Shown: one piece after another, positions 50,395 to 59,731 of the stretch
Layout of the letters: every line of letters starts with the position of its first letter
How positions within the stretch are numbered: the stretch's first letter is position 1
DNA from: Rhynchopus sp. YZ270_cl-10
Taxonomy: Eukaryota; Euglenozoa; Diplonemea; Diplonemida; Diplonemidae
Direction of reading: 5' to 3'
DNA length: 64,000 nucleotides
Assembly (NCBI GenBank): GCA_964035575.1
Contig: OZ037858.1
Location: 930,001-994,000 of the forward strand
Notes under the pieces: generated by a model
What the model was told of the DNA's origin: nothing
Seen by the model: only the letters and a program-made list of their open reading frames with translations
Database searches by the model: none
Program-made: the position numbers and the translations under genes

Positions 50395-50541
50395 AACAGG
50401 GTATTATAAGGGGGGGGGGGGTAAATTACCATGTTATTTTGGCCTGAACCGTTTTTTTCTGAAAAAGGGGGTAAAATAAGGGGGGGGGGTAAATTTAGGG
50501 GGGGGGGGGTAAATGACCACGAATAGGACTGATACTGTTTA

Positions 50542-50610
50542 TGGTGTGGCTGAATGGGGGGGTGCAAAAAATGCGCAAGAAGTGCGTATCACCCCCCTTC
50601 AGCCACACCA
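50542..50610. repeat. 69-nt hairpin outside the inverted-repeat element
   Basis: TGGTGTGGCTGAATGGGG pairs with CCCCTTCAGCCACACCA with one mismatch. The interior folds again (ATGCGCA with TGCGTAT). It starts only 8 nt after the 946-bp element ends. Confidence 0.7.
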
Positions 50611-50996
50611 CTTCTTTTATTCTTTTTTGCAATTTTAAAGAAGCCACTCTGACATACCCCTGTCTATTGACAGGTGATTATCGCAACATCTGACCTCTGT
50701 TTAAAAAGGACATTTTCAGATAAGCTACACAGCAGGTCATAAGAGGACTTTATATTTCAGGATGACCATTTTTTTTGAGTGATGCTCATTGCTGGAAAAA
50801 AACCATCCGCCCTCGGGGCCCCCCTCCCTTCTCCACGTCTTCCCACCCATACCCGTCGTTCTCGCACCATCCCACTTTTAGATCCAAAAAAAAAAAAAGA
50901 TTTCCTTTTATCTTGTGTTGTCTCTTCATCAGTATCTACACACCTCCACACTCTCTCAGAGCAACGGCACCAAAAAAGGGCGATTTTTTTGAGAAA

Positions 50997-52217
50997 ATGG
51001 ACTATGACCCGGAGACTTGGGTGGCCGAGATTGACACAGGGTCAAGCCAGGTTGTTTCCGTTCCTTTGGGAGCGACACTGGTGATTCAAATGGTATGCAA
51101 TAAAGCGTAAGAAATAATAAACACCTCGTCGTCTTTTGTTTAGTTGGTGCGCTACCCACGGATACGCTACAAAAAAAAAGGAACCGTAAAAGCCACTTTC
51201 TTTTGCACTTTAACTGCAACCCTCCAAGAAAGCGCCCAAATACGAATTTGGGGATTTTTTGCGGTATTTTGATGCCCTTTTAAAACATAGGAGGACTGCA
51301 CCATTTCTTCACACGAAATGGATGTAGGACTGCACGGTGTCCACCCCTATCCGGTCATACCAAGGTACACTGTCAGAGGGATTTGTATTTCAACTCAACT
51401 TTTTTTTTCCACTCTTTCAAATAATTCATCCTAACAGGCAACCACCGTTTCCTCAGCGAGCGTGCCTAAGGGGCGGATTAGTGTACGTTGTGCGGTGCAG
51501 GGTAAGGATATCCCTCTGTGCACTCTCGACAGCCATGGTGAATCGCAAAAGACCACCTTTGTCTTGCCTGAGGGGTATGCAGCTGAACTTCGTGTAGATT
51601 GGGTGGAAACGTACAGAGCGATGAACGGCGAACAGCCGCCCAAAAAGAAAGCCAAACAGACGCCCCTTGGGAAGACCCCTGTTGGTGTGACGCTTCATGG
51701 AATCATCACGGCGTCTGCTGCGTGTCTTCCGATTTTGGATAATACAGAAGAGGCGAGGGATTGCTTGGATGGGCATGCAATGGGGGTGGCGGAGGCTTTG
51801 GGGTCGCAGCCGGCAACACCAAACCAGACTCCGGTGTTGCAGGCGCAGAAGGCTGTGAAAAAGGGGGCGAAGCAGGAGGCAGTGAAGGATAAGAGTGCTG
51901 GTGTAGTGGCAGCTGCGGCTGCAGCATTGGCGCGTGGAGCTAAAGCGGTTCCACAGAGTGATGAAGAGGATGACAGCAGTGAAGACGAAGATGCTATGGA
52001 GCTAGACGAAGCCATGCCAGGAGACCCCGTGTCGCCCCCAAACTCGAAGTTCCGCAGTAAAAAGTATGCTGATGACGATTCGGATCAGATCATCGAGATT
52101 GAATCCCTCCCAAAGCTCAACTCTCAGCAAGTAGGCGACTTTGCGGAAGAAGAGATGGAAGAGTACGAAGAATACGAAGAATTTGAGGAAGATGACTTCA
52201 TGGAGTGGGACGAATAA
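50997..52217 (+). CDS. Nucleoplasmin-like (HD2/FKBP-type NPL) histone chaperone
   Basis: Exons 50997-51092 and 51438-52217 join in phase 0 across a 345-nt intron (GTATGC...CATCCTAACAG) into a 291-residue protein. The join restores a nucleoplasmin-like domain: TWVAEIDTGSSQVVSVPLGA and TLVIQMATTVSS, then KGRISVRCAVQGKDIPLCTL, TTFVLPEGYAAELRVDW. This is the N-terminal NPL domain of plant HD2 proteins and insect/fungal FKBPs, a pentameric histone-binding fold. After a Lys-rich, putative nuclear-localisation stretch (PPKKKAKQ) and an Ala-rich linker come acidic tracts (EEDDSSEDEDAMELDE and a Glu/Tyr-rich end), as expected of a histone chaperone. No FKBP prolyl isomerase domain is present. Likely nuclear or nucleolar. 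Confidence 0.78.
51364..51412 (+). repeat. Hairpin element inside the NPL-gene intron
   Basis: GGTACACTGTCAGAGGGATT, then TGTATTTCAACTCAACTTTT. It matches the element at 54296 and ends about 25-40 nt before the acceptor at 51437. Confidence 0.6.
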
Positions 52218-52560
52218 AAATTTGGAAATCCGCAGAAAATAATAATAAAAAATGAAAAGTGGAGATTGCACCGTAACAACACTACCAAGGCAACTACACT
52301 ACATTTTTTTTCAAAAAATAAAAGAAGAAAAAACGGGATTGAATAATGCGCACGAAACCCCCTCAAAAAAAAGGCACTATCGCCTTTCTCCCCCACAAGA
52401 ACACGAAACGCCTCAAAACTCCTCCATTTTCTCAAATATCCTTTTTCATCATAGACCACCCCATTTTTCACATATTTTTCACATATTTTCCACAGAACAC
52501 ACCACCCCACCCCCCCACTCCGGAGGTCCATCCCTTTTTCCCCTATCTTCAAAAAAAGCA

Positions 52561-54170
52561 ATGTGGACACCAGGAGCGGATGTTGGTGGCGGCGGGTCCT
52601 CTATGACCTTTGACGATCGTCCGGTGGGGAAGTCTGCTGGGGGAGGTGGCGGACGTCCGCAGAGTACTGGGTTTGGTGGCGGCGGTGGTGGTGGTGGTGG
52701 TGGTGGGTTCAGAGGAGGACAACCCCAGCAATCCTTTGGGGGGGGAGGAGGGGGGTTCAGAGGTGAACAACCTCAATCCTTTGGTGCCAATGATTTCGGG
52801 TCAAGCTTTGGAGGGGCAAGCACTGCGAGTATAAGTACAGCTGGAGGAAGCAAAATGAAAAAGCTGACTGTTGCAGACAACTTCTACAAACGCATGCAAG
52901 ACGCACCCGGACACAAAGCCGCCAAAAAAAAGGCGCCTCCGAAATCAAGCAACGCAGGCGGCATGCCACGCCGACCCAACTTCCTTACCTGCTATCTCTG
53001 CGGAATGCAGTTCGGGAAAAGCTCGCTTCCAATCCATCAGCCACAATGCTACTATAAGAAACTCATCGTATGGGAAAGAGAAGACACAACAATTCGTGGA
53101 CCCAAACCTATCCACCCTGATGAAATGGGGGCAGGAATGACCGGTGGCTGTGCAGGGTCTGGAGCGGGGATGAACGAAGACCAGATAGAAGAGTTTAATA
53201 ACCAGCAGTACCAGCATTATTCGGATAATATGGTTTCGTGTGAAAACTGTGGACGGACGTTTATGCCGGATCGTTTGCAGGTTCATATGAGGTCATGCAA
53301 ACCTGGTGCAAGTGGTCGTGGGTCTAAACCTGTTGCTGGAAAAGTACGACCTAATATGCAGGCAGAGGATGAGTACGAGCTCCCAGCTCATTCCTCTGCC
53401 CGTCCCGCCAGTCCTGGCCCCAGGCGGAGTGCCTCCCCCAAGCCTGCCCCAGCAGCAGGTCTTGAGCCCTGTCCTCAATGTGGGCGGCGCTTTGTTGCAA
53501 AGAAGATCGAAGCGCATCTCGCCATCTGCAAAGGCCCGTCACCCTCAGGGCCAAACGGACCTCGCACCGGATACGATGGAAATCCGCTTCCGACATTCGA
53601 GGATTCGCTTGTCCCCTGTGAGTATGTGCCCTTTTTTGATTCAGTGCAGTATATCACCACACTCACATCTTAACCATTATCCTCTCTTAGGGCTTGTGGT
53701 CGTACCTTTGCCCCCGACCGCATCCAAAAGCATATCTCCATCTGCAAAGGAACAGGCGCACCGAGAAAGAGCAAGACCAGGGCCGTCCCCCCCAGGACTG
53801 CTCCCTCTCCAGGTATGAAGCCCCTCACCACACACCCCTTTTCGTTGGTATTACAAAAAAGTCCCATTTTCTTTGAGTGCCTGCGTCCCAGAGGTGTTTG
53901 CTCTAGCTTCACTTTCTTTCCTGCTTGGCTATTAAATAATATTCTCTTTTCACAGAACAATTCGCAGAGTCAGATGCGACCCTCCCGATGCAGGACGATG
54001 ACGACGAAGACGACATCGACTTCGTGGTTGAGGAGGAGCAGGCCCCCGCTCCGGTGGCTGCAGCGCCCTCCTCCTCTCCTGCCGCGGCAGGGCCGAAGTT
54101 CTGCCAAGAGTGTGGCCACCGGTTCCCCTTCGTTCCAAAGTTTTGCCAAGAATGTGGGACAAGAGTATAA
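52561..54170 (+). CDS. C2HC zinc-finger protein (ZC2HC1/ZNF474-like), three exons
   Basis: Exons 52561-53621, 53691-53812 and 53956-54170 join to 465 residues. The frame is open back to 52252, but that part is low-complexity; the ATG at 52561 begins a Gly-rich N-terminus. Four C2HC fingers follow: TCYLCGMQFGKSSLPIHQPQ then Cys (from 144), SCENCGRTFMPDRLQVHMRS then Cys (from 227), PCPQCGRRFVAKKIEAHLAI then Cys (near 304), and PCEACGRTFAPDRIQKHISI then Cys (near 353). The last is split by the first intron, which fixes the GTATGT donor at 53622. An acidic segment leads to a C-terminal zinc ribbon with two KFCQECG knuckles. Related proteins are often linked to cilia or flagella, but this one's role is unknown. 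Intron 2 carries a hairpin element. Confidence 0.82.
53876..53930 (+). repeat. Hairpin element inside the C2HC-gene intron 2
   Basis: AGTGCCTGCGTCCCAGAGG then TGTTTGCTCT, with the tail AGCTTCACTTTCTTTCC. It is the same family member as at 143 and 22152, here about 30-50 nt before the acceptor at 53955. Confidence 0.75.
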
Positions 54171-54257
54171 AAAAGGGGGTTTCTTTTTGTGCTATTCAAA
54201 TTTGTTTCGATCCAAATTTCAAAAAATTCTAGCGTGTTCCCGCACGATAATGGTGAC

Positions 54258-54290
54258 GATGCGCTGTGCAGGCATATTCATCTTTCAAGT
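54258..54290 (+). repeat. Hairpin element, GATGC..GCATATTCATC type
   Basis: GATGC and GCATATTCATC enclose GCTGTGCAG; TTTCAAGTTTTA follows. Confidence 0.5.
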
Positions 54291-54295
54291 TTTAT

Positions 54296-54345
54296 GGGTA
54301 CACTGTCACGAGAGGGCTTTGTATTTCAAGTCAACTTTCTTTTGT
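54296..54345 (+). repeat. Hairpin element, GGTACACTGTC type
   Basis: GGTACACTGTC, loop ACGAGAGG, GCTTTGTATTTC, then AAGTCAACTTTCTTTTG. The loop is identical to the GATG-type element at 54852 although the arms differ. Confidence 0.6.
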
Positions 54346-54640
54346 CGTCACAGGGGGTGGGGGTTGCGAAGGGCATGTGACACATGGTACAGGGTGCAGA
54401 GGGCAAGGGTGACATTCACCACCACTTCCCTAGGACCTACGTCGCACCATTTTTCTTGCACTGCCAGCTACCGCATTTTAATTTGTTCTGGGGGGTTTTT
54501 TTGGGTGGGATTCTGTGTACGTTTTGGACATTAGTTTTCTGTGTGCGTTTTTTTTCTCAAAAAAAGGACAAAAACAAGAGCCCCGCGGGGTTACTATATT
54601 CTTGAAGTATCTGTGCGTTTTGCCTACGTTTAAAATTATC

Positions 54641-54682
54641 AAGGCTCAGAGGCTTAGGGTCATCTTATAAACTTTTTTTAAA
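54641..54682 (+). repeat. Degenerate hairpin element, CTTAGGGTCATC type
   Basis: AAGGCTCAGAGGCTTAGGGTCATCTTATAAACTTTTTTT keeps the loop, 3' arm and tail; the 5' arm is partly lost. Confidence 0.45.
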
Positions 54683-54695
54683 AAGCCTCCCTGAA

Positions 54696-54760
54696 TGACC
54701 CATGTTTACCGTGTTTGCCGGTGTTAAATGGCTGGTATACATGCCGGCAAACATGGGTCA
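54696..54760. repeat. 65-nt palindrome, TGACCCATGTTT ends
   Basis: TGACCCATGTTT at the left pairs with AAACATGGGTCA at the right; the GCCGG of the left arm pairs with CCGGC of the right. The left arm has a short internal TTTACCG/TTTGCCG duplication. Confidence 0.65.
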
Positions 54761-54851
54761 AAATGAAGTGGAAAAGACAAGCGTATAGTTCTGTAGACGA
54801 TACGTTAGTCTATGAGGCCAGTTCATCTTTCATAGCTGTCTTCTGCCTTTT

Positions 54852-54898
54852 AAGATGTGTGTGCACGAGAGGCACGTCCATCTTTTTAGTTTCTTTTT
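54852..54898 (+). repeat. Hairpin element, GATGTGTGTGC..GCACGTCCATC
   Basis: AAGATGTGTGTGC, loop ACGAGAG, GCACGTCCATCTT: a 13-pair stem with one mismatch and two wobbles. The best-formed copy of its subtype. Confidence 0.75.
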
Positions 54899-55212
54899 TT
54901 AGAGTGTCAACACCCAAGGTGTTCCACATTTGTAGACCCCCCCCTCCCGTCTTACGTTCAGCTTTCCTCCATTTTTCTTGAACACCAAGCACCCATACAC
55001 AAAAAAAAACCAGGAATAAAAAAATCCCCACCACACTCAAAACGATTGTTTTGATCTTTGGATGTTTTTTTTCTGGAGTTTTTTTTAAAATTAAATACTC
55101 ACGCGGCGGTTCTTAGAAAAAAAATGTTGGTGTTCCTTGAGCACTATCTCCCTTTAGAAAACGTATTATTTTGTTAGAGGAAAGTGTTTCAGCACGATAA
55201 AACAGTGATAGA

Positions 55213-55250
55213 GGATAGGTGTACAAATGAGAGGTGCACCTATTCTTACA
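55213..55250 (+). repeat. Hairpin element, GATAGGTGTAC..GTGCACCTATTC
   Basis: The loop AAATGAGAG is kept while both arms have changed together (AGGTGTAC with GTGCACCT). Confidence 0.7.
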
Positions 55251-55469
55251 GAGTTTTCTTTTCTTCATGACGGAATGCCCTTGGTTCTTCCCCCCCCTCA
55301 CCCCACCCCACCTTTCCTCGCTCCGATAATATGTCAAATCCAGCGATTTAAAAGAAATCGGAGGAGAGTGAGACTCTTTTCAGTGAGAGGTCTTAACTGG
55401 GTCATCAACGCGATAATACAACTATTTTCTTGTGTTTTCATCCGGGTGGGGGGGCTGGGGTTGTGTGAA

Positions 55470-55735
55470 CACGACGGTGAAGTAAATGACATGACACGTG
55501 CTTTTACATGTAAAATGACATGTGAAGAGCAGTGACATGTAAAATGAAATGTACTCACATGTCATTTTACATGTAGGTTGACCTTTTTACGGTCAACATA
55601 CGTTACCGCACATGTCATTTTGCATGTGGTACATGTCATTTTACATGTAAAATGACATGTGTTTTACATGTAAGAAAAGTTACATGTAAATCACATGTAA
55701 AAAGCACATATCATGTCATTTACTTCACCGTCGTG
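55470..55735. mobile_element. 266-bp MITE-like element with perfect 25-bp inverted ends
   Basis: CACGACGGTGAAGTAAATGA begins the left end at 55470; the right end at 55735 is its exact reverse complement for 25 bases. The interior is filled with ACATGT-containing palindromes (TTACATGTAAAATGACATGT-type units in both directions). It has no coding capacity. Flanks give at most a 2-bp AA duplication, so the superfamily is not assigned. Perfect ends suggest a recent insertion. Confidence 0.75.
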
Positions 55736-56410
55736 AAGGTTAAGAGGGGGTGATAGTTTCTGCATCAAGGAGAAAGGTTTAGCTATGGGGAGGGGGACGC
55801 AGTTGTCCATCTCTTTCTATTACAATCTCCTCTCTCTCTCTTTTGTATGATTTTTCACCTTCCAAGATAGCGCAACTTTGTCTTTATTATCGGGGGGATC
55901 TTTTGTTACATTTTTTTTGACAGATAAAGCCTCAATTTTACAAAAAAAAAAGCGAAACGAACATTTTGCCTGAATTCAGAAATGAGCGCACTCTTCAAAT
56001 TGTTGCAGGTATCCCTAACGTCCATCTTTGGTCTTGTACCATTTCCCTCAACGAGGAGATGATGCACGGTCACAATTCATGACGCTTCCTTTTCCTGGAT
56101 CCACCCTCCATATTGCATTCTTTCCGTCGTTATTTGTATTTCATTTGACCGCAGCCATTGTTTAGGAATCCATTTTCCTTTCCCGCACAAAATTAGACTA
56201 GCGGGGAAAATTCTACCTCTTTATCCTCCCTTTTTTTACCCTCTCCTTCCCCCCATACAAATTATCTCCAGGGGAAAAAAAAATATCCCCACACACCCCA
56301 CACAACCCCTTCTAGAGTTGAGCTACATTTCTCTCTTTTGATTTTTTCATTAAATAGCCCCTCTCCCTCCCCATCTCCCCTTCCCCCCTTCCCCTTCCTC
56401 CTCCCCAACC

Positions 56411-59400
56411 ATGGAAGCTCCAAACTCACATTCCCGTATGGAAGAAGGGAGGGAGGTACTGTATTCAGTATCACAGGAGGAAGCGGTGTTGAGGGTTGAG
56501 GTGAAGAACGAGGCACCGGGGTATGCGTACGCTGTGACCGTTGTTGTGATTGGGGAGGCTGCTGTGATCGACCCACCGCCCCATGTTGCGGTATCCACGA
56601 CTCCTGGTAGGAATGTAGCATCATTTACGGTGCAGAACAACGCGACGCAGTTAATTTCATTTGAAACAACGGATGCTGAGGTCTCGTGTAGGATAACTGC
56701 CTGCCACCCTCGCCACAATGCGCACCTCAAATCCGCTTCGGATCTCGCAAGCGACGGAGGGTTTTTCGACAAACCCTTTTTCGACACATCCCGCACCCTC
56801 CTCCCTGACTGCAGTTTTCTTCGCCTCTCCGAAGTCGCCACCACAACCACAACCTCACTCAAACCTCTCCCCCTCCACGGCTGCACACCAAACAGCAGCG
56901 AAGCACTCCACTCCTTATACTATGAACTCTCACGCCACCCACACCTTCTCGAGCACCTCATCAGCACCTCCGCATTTTCCACAAGCATCAAGGTAAAGCT
57001 CTGCGTTGACGGAATATGGACAGTCATATTAATCGATGACTCCGTACCATACATTCCTGGGGAAAATGGCGGCTTTTTCTATTCATATTCTAGCGTAGAA
57101 GGCTGCGTATGGGTATCCCTATTAGAAAAGGCTGCCGCAAAGGCGTTGGGAGGGTACAACGCATTGTTTGAGATGGATTTCGCAGATTTGGCTGCAGTCT
57201 TTACAGGCAAGCCTACCCTCACGGAGACAGTCCCTGTGGAGCGGAGGAAGCTTTTGGAGGATCTAAAGACTTCTGTTGAAGAAGGCAACCTTGTTGCGTT
57301 GACGACACCGAAGGAGGATATGTCTGACCACCGTCTAGGTTATGACTCTTCAGGGTCATCAGAATTTTCGGCGCAACTCCAAGAAATTGGTCTCCATTTT
57401 GGGCAAATCTTTGTTCTCAAAGAGATGGTGGAGGCGTCTCCGACGGAGGTCTTTGTTGTTCTGTTTTCTCCAAGACCTATGGAGTTTCATGGGCTTAACT
57501 CTGCAAAATATCAGATGCTTTCGGAAGAGGAAAAGGCCCGATTGGAGCCGTTTCAGGATAATTATCATATAGTAGTATCGTATTCGGAGCTGGTCAGTTT
57601 GTTTGCGTTGATTAGAACGGTGTGCACTGCGGGGTTGGCTGAAATGTGTTCGCTTGTTAAGAGGAAAGAGGACATTCGGCAGGTCAGCATGAAAGGGAAT
57701 TTTACGTCGTGCATTCCTGAAACTAACGTGGTCACAAAGCTTATGGTAGCAACGAAAGGGTTATTACTATGGGTGGCAGACCCCTCCGCGGATATCACAG
57801 TAACCCTGCGCCGTCCTGGGGTGGGGTCTCTTGCGGGGGACGCCTGCTTCTGCGGGGGTGTCTTTGCTGTACAAAGTGTTGGTGGTGAGGTGAATGTCTG
57901 TTCCTCCCGCTTTGCCGTTCTATCTCATGAGAAGAACCCTGCACTGCCTTGCGCTGACCCTGCTGGAACCGAAGAGGAGAGAGCCCCCAAGCATTCCGCT
58001 GAGACGCTCTGTGTGAAAGGGCATGATGGGGTGGGACCTCTTGTAGTGTTTCCGTTTGTTGCGTCGAGTTTGAGGAATGATGTGGCAGAGGTGGTCGTAG
58101 AGGTGCATAGTGGGCAGGCGTTTACGGAGGTGAAGACGTTTGATGTGGAGGCGGATCATATTGAACGGTGTGTTCTTGATGAAATGCGGTCGGGGCACGA
58201 TGCGCACGGTACGTCACGCAAGGTGTCTGATACATTGACGCTGCACAGCTGGCATGCGGGCATGATGTGCTACATAGCGTACCGCAACACCTCCTCGAAC
58301 ACTTCCTACTCCGTCTCAGTTGATATGAAGGGTAGTGGCTACAGCGATGCCTCTGGTCGTCAAACCGCAGACGCCCTCGCGCGCCCCAACTCCTCCGGCC
58401 TCATTTCCGCATTCTATGGACGTTCCGCCACCTCCACCGCAGCCCCTCTCTTCGAGGCTTCCTACACAGAAGTAGATGCAGACAGCCCCGAGGAGTCTCC
58501 TCCATCCCTAGGGGAGACCTTCTATGCTGAAGCAGTGTTAGCAGCGGCGGTGCCAGCGCAGATTGTGCAAGAAGACGTGAAGGTGCAGATCAATCTAGAT
58601 ACCGTATCGCTTAGGCATGCAGAGAAGGGGGTAGAGATGCGGGCACCAGAGGAGAAGGTGGAGAAGGAGAAGGAGAAGGAGAGTTGTGTAGAGGCGGCGA
58701 CGTCGGGGGAAGTGACGGATGCGGGGACAGATGATGATAGTGCAACGATGCGTGCTCTGCGTGACCTGGAGGATGAGGCTGCGCGCATGCGGGTTGACTC
58801 GCGTCCAGCGGAAATAGAAAGAAACGCACGAAGCCCCACAGAGCCCACCCCACTCCGTGGTAGTGGTGCCCAAACGGCACCCCTCCCAGACAGCCATAGA
58901 CCTGGTGCACTCCCAGGGCTAAAGGGTGTCTTCGCCCGCCTCGCATCCACCCCACAACCAGTAACGAAGCGCCCCTGTTCCCCAAGAATCAAGCCACGAA
59001 AACTGACCCGTCTCCAGCAACTCCACAGCGTCGAGCGAATGTTCAAAGACTCCGTAGAAAGAAAGGAGCGTGAGCTTGTGCGGCTTGAAAACCAGGTATA
59101 CGGTGAAAGCACGGTGAAGCAGGTCCTCACGAATGAGGAGATGACGCTGTTCACAGAGAAGCTGTACAGCCAAGGTATGCCACATCGAGTTGATATGTTT
59201 CTTCTTCTTCGATTTAACACCCCACACAGCCTGCCAAGCTAGAGACGAGAAGCGGCGGGCCCTGGAGACACGCTACCTCACGGAGCTGTTGCCGAAGAAA
59301 GTCCTGCTCAGAGAGCGGCAGTCTGTCATGGTCAAGAAGCTTTATGACACAGTCCACATTGACAGAGAACACTCACGTGCTCTCCACGTCAAGCACAACC

Positions 59401-59474
59401 CCCCACGCAATAGAAAGATCCGCAACGAGTTGGACTGGGGGGAAACCGTAGGCCGCCTCTGTGCTAGGAAATAG
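56411..59474 (+). CDS. Catalytically dead calpain-like protein, two exons
   Basis: Exons 56411-59174 and 59230-59474 join across a 55-nt intron (GTATGC...CCCCACACAG) into 1002 residues. The first half has calpain protease-core features: HPHLLEHLIS, KVKLCVDGIWTVILIDDSVP (near 194-215), VWVSLLEKAAAKALGGYNAL. The His motif position reads HFGQIFVL (Gln332 where HAY is expected) and the Asn motif reads LFSPRP instead of RNPWG, so peptidase activity is unlikely. C2-like beta segments follow, then acidic and coiled-coil regions. Near the C-terminus FTEKLYSQACQARDEKRRAL and ETRYL match a short motif I recall from cytoskeletal or flagellar proteins of protists. It may be a scaffold of the cortex or flagellum; that is inference. 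Confidence 0.72.
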
Positions 59475-59731
59475 CACCCAGAGGGCTCTGCCTTTTCACG
59501 TTCTCAGCTATCCTCAATTATGTTTTTTTTTCTCTCTTTTTTCCTTTAGTTTACACGAATAGAGATCTGCGGGGTTGGGGGTCTCACCAACACAGAAAAA
59601 AAGATACCAGACGTCGAGGGTTCCCCCTCCGAACATACGAATACTACTCACTTTTGTTTATTCCTCCAAATACACCCCCTTTCCCATGCTGCATACTTCA
59701 CTCAAAGCCCAACACACCTACCCAGCAGAGG

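Larger units (their letters stand above)
49588..50533. mobile_element. 946-bp non-coding element with terminal inverted repeats
   Basis: The left end ATCAGTCCTATTCGTGG at 49588, running into CATTTA and a C-run, is the exact reverse complement of the right end at 50533: at least 24 bp plus the homopolymer. Inside are repeated GGGGTAAA-type tracts, two copies of TAAATTACCATGTTAT, a hairpin at 50231-50319 and a perfect palindrome at 50351-50394. No coding frame is visible, so it resembles a non-autonomous DNA transposon (MITE-like). I cannot find a convincing target-site duplication. Confidence 0.65.
48925..50996. other. Spacer with inverted-repeat element and palindromes
   Basis: No gene supported. 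It contains a hairpin element at 49400, a 946-bp terminal-inverted-repeat element (49588-50533) and another large hairpin (50542-50610). Near the end, CTCTCTCAG ending at 50959 is acceptor-like before the next gene. Confidence 0.6.
54171..56410. other. 2.2-kb spacer with hairpins, a palindrome and a MITE-like element
   Basis: No gene supported. It contains hairpin elements at 54258, 54296, 54641, 54852 and 55213, a palindrome at 54696-54760 and an inverted-repeat element at 55470-55735. The end is rich in C-runs and CCACACACCCCACAC-like leader sequence before the calpain-like gene. Confidence 0.6.

Noticed and set aside
52252-52560. N-terminal extension of the C2HC protein
   Set aside because: The frame is open but low-complexity (His/Phe/Pro), and TTTTCCACAG at about 52495 looks like a leader acceptor. 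The ATG at 52561 is a better start.
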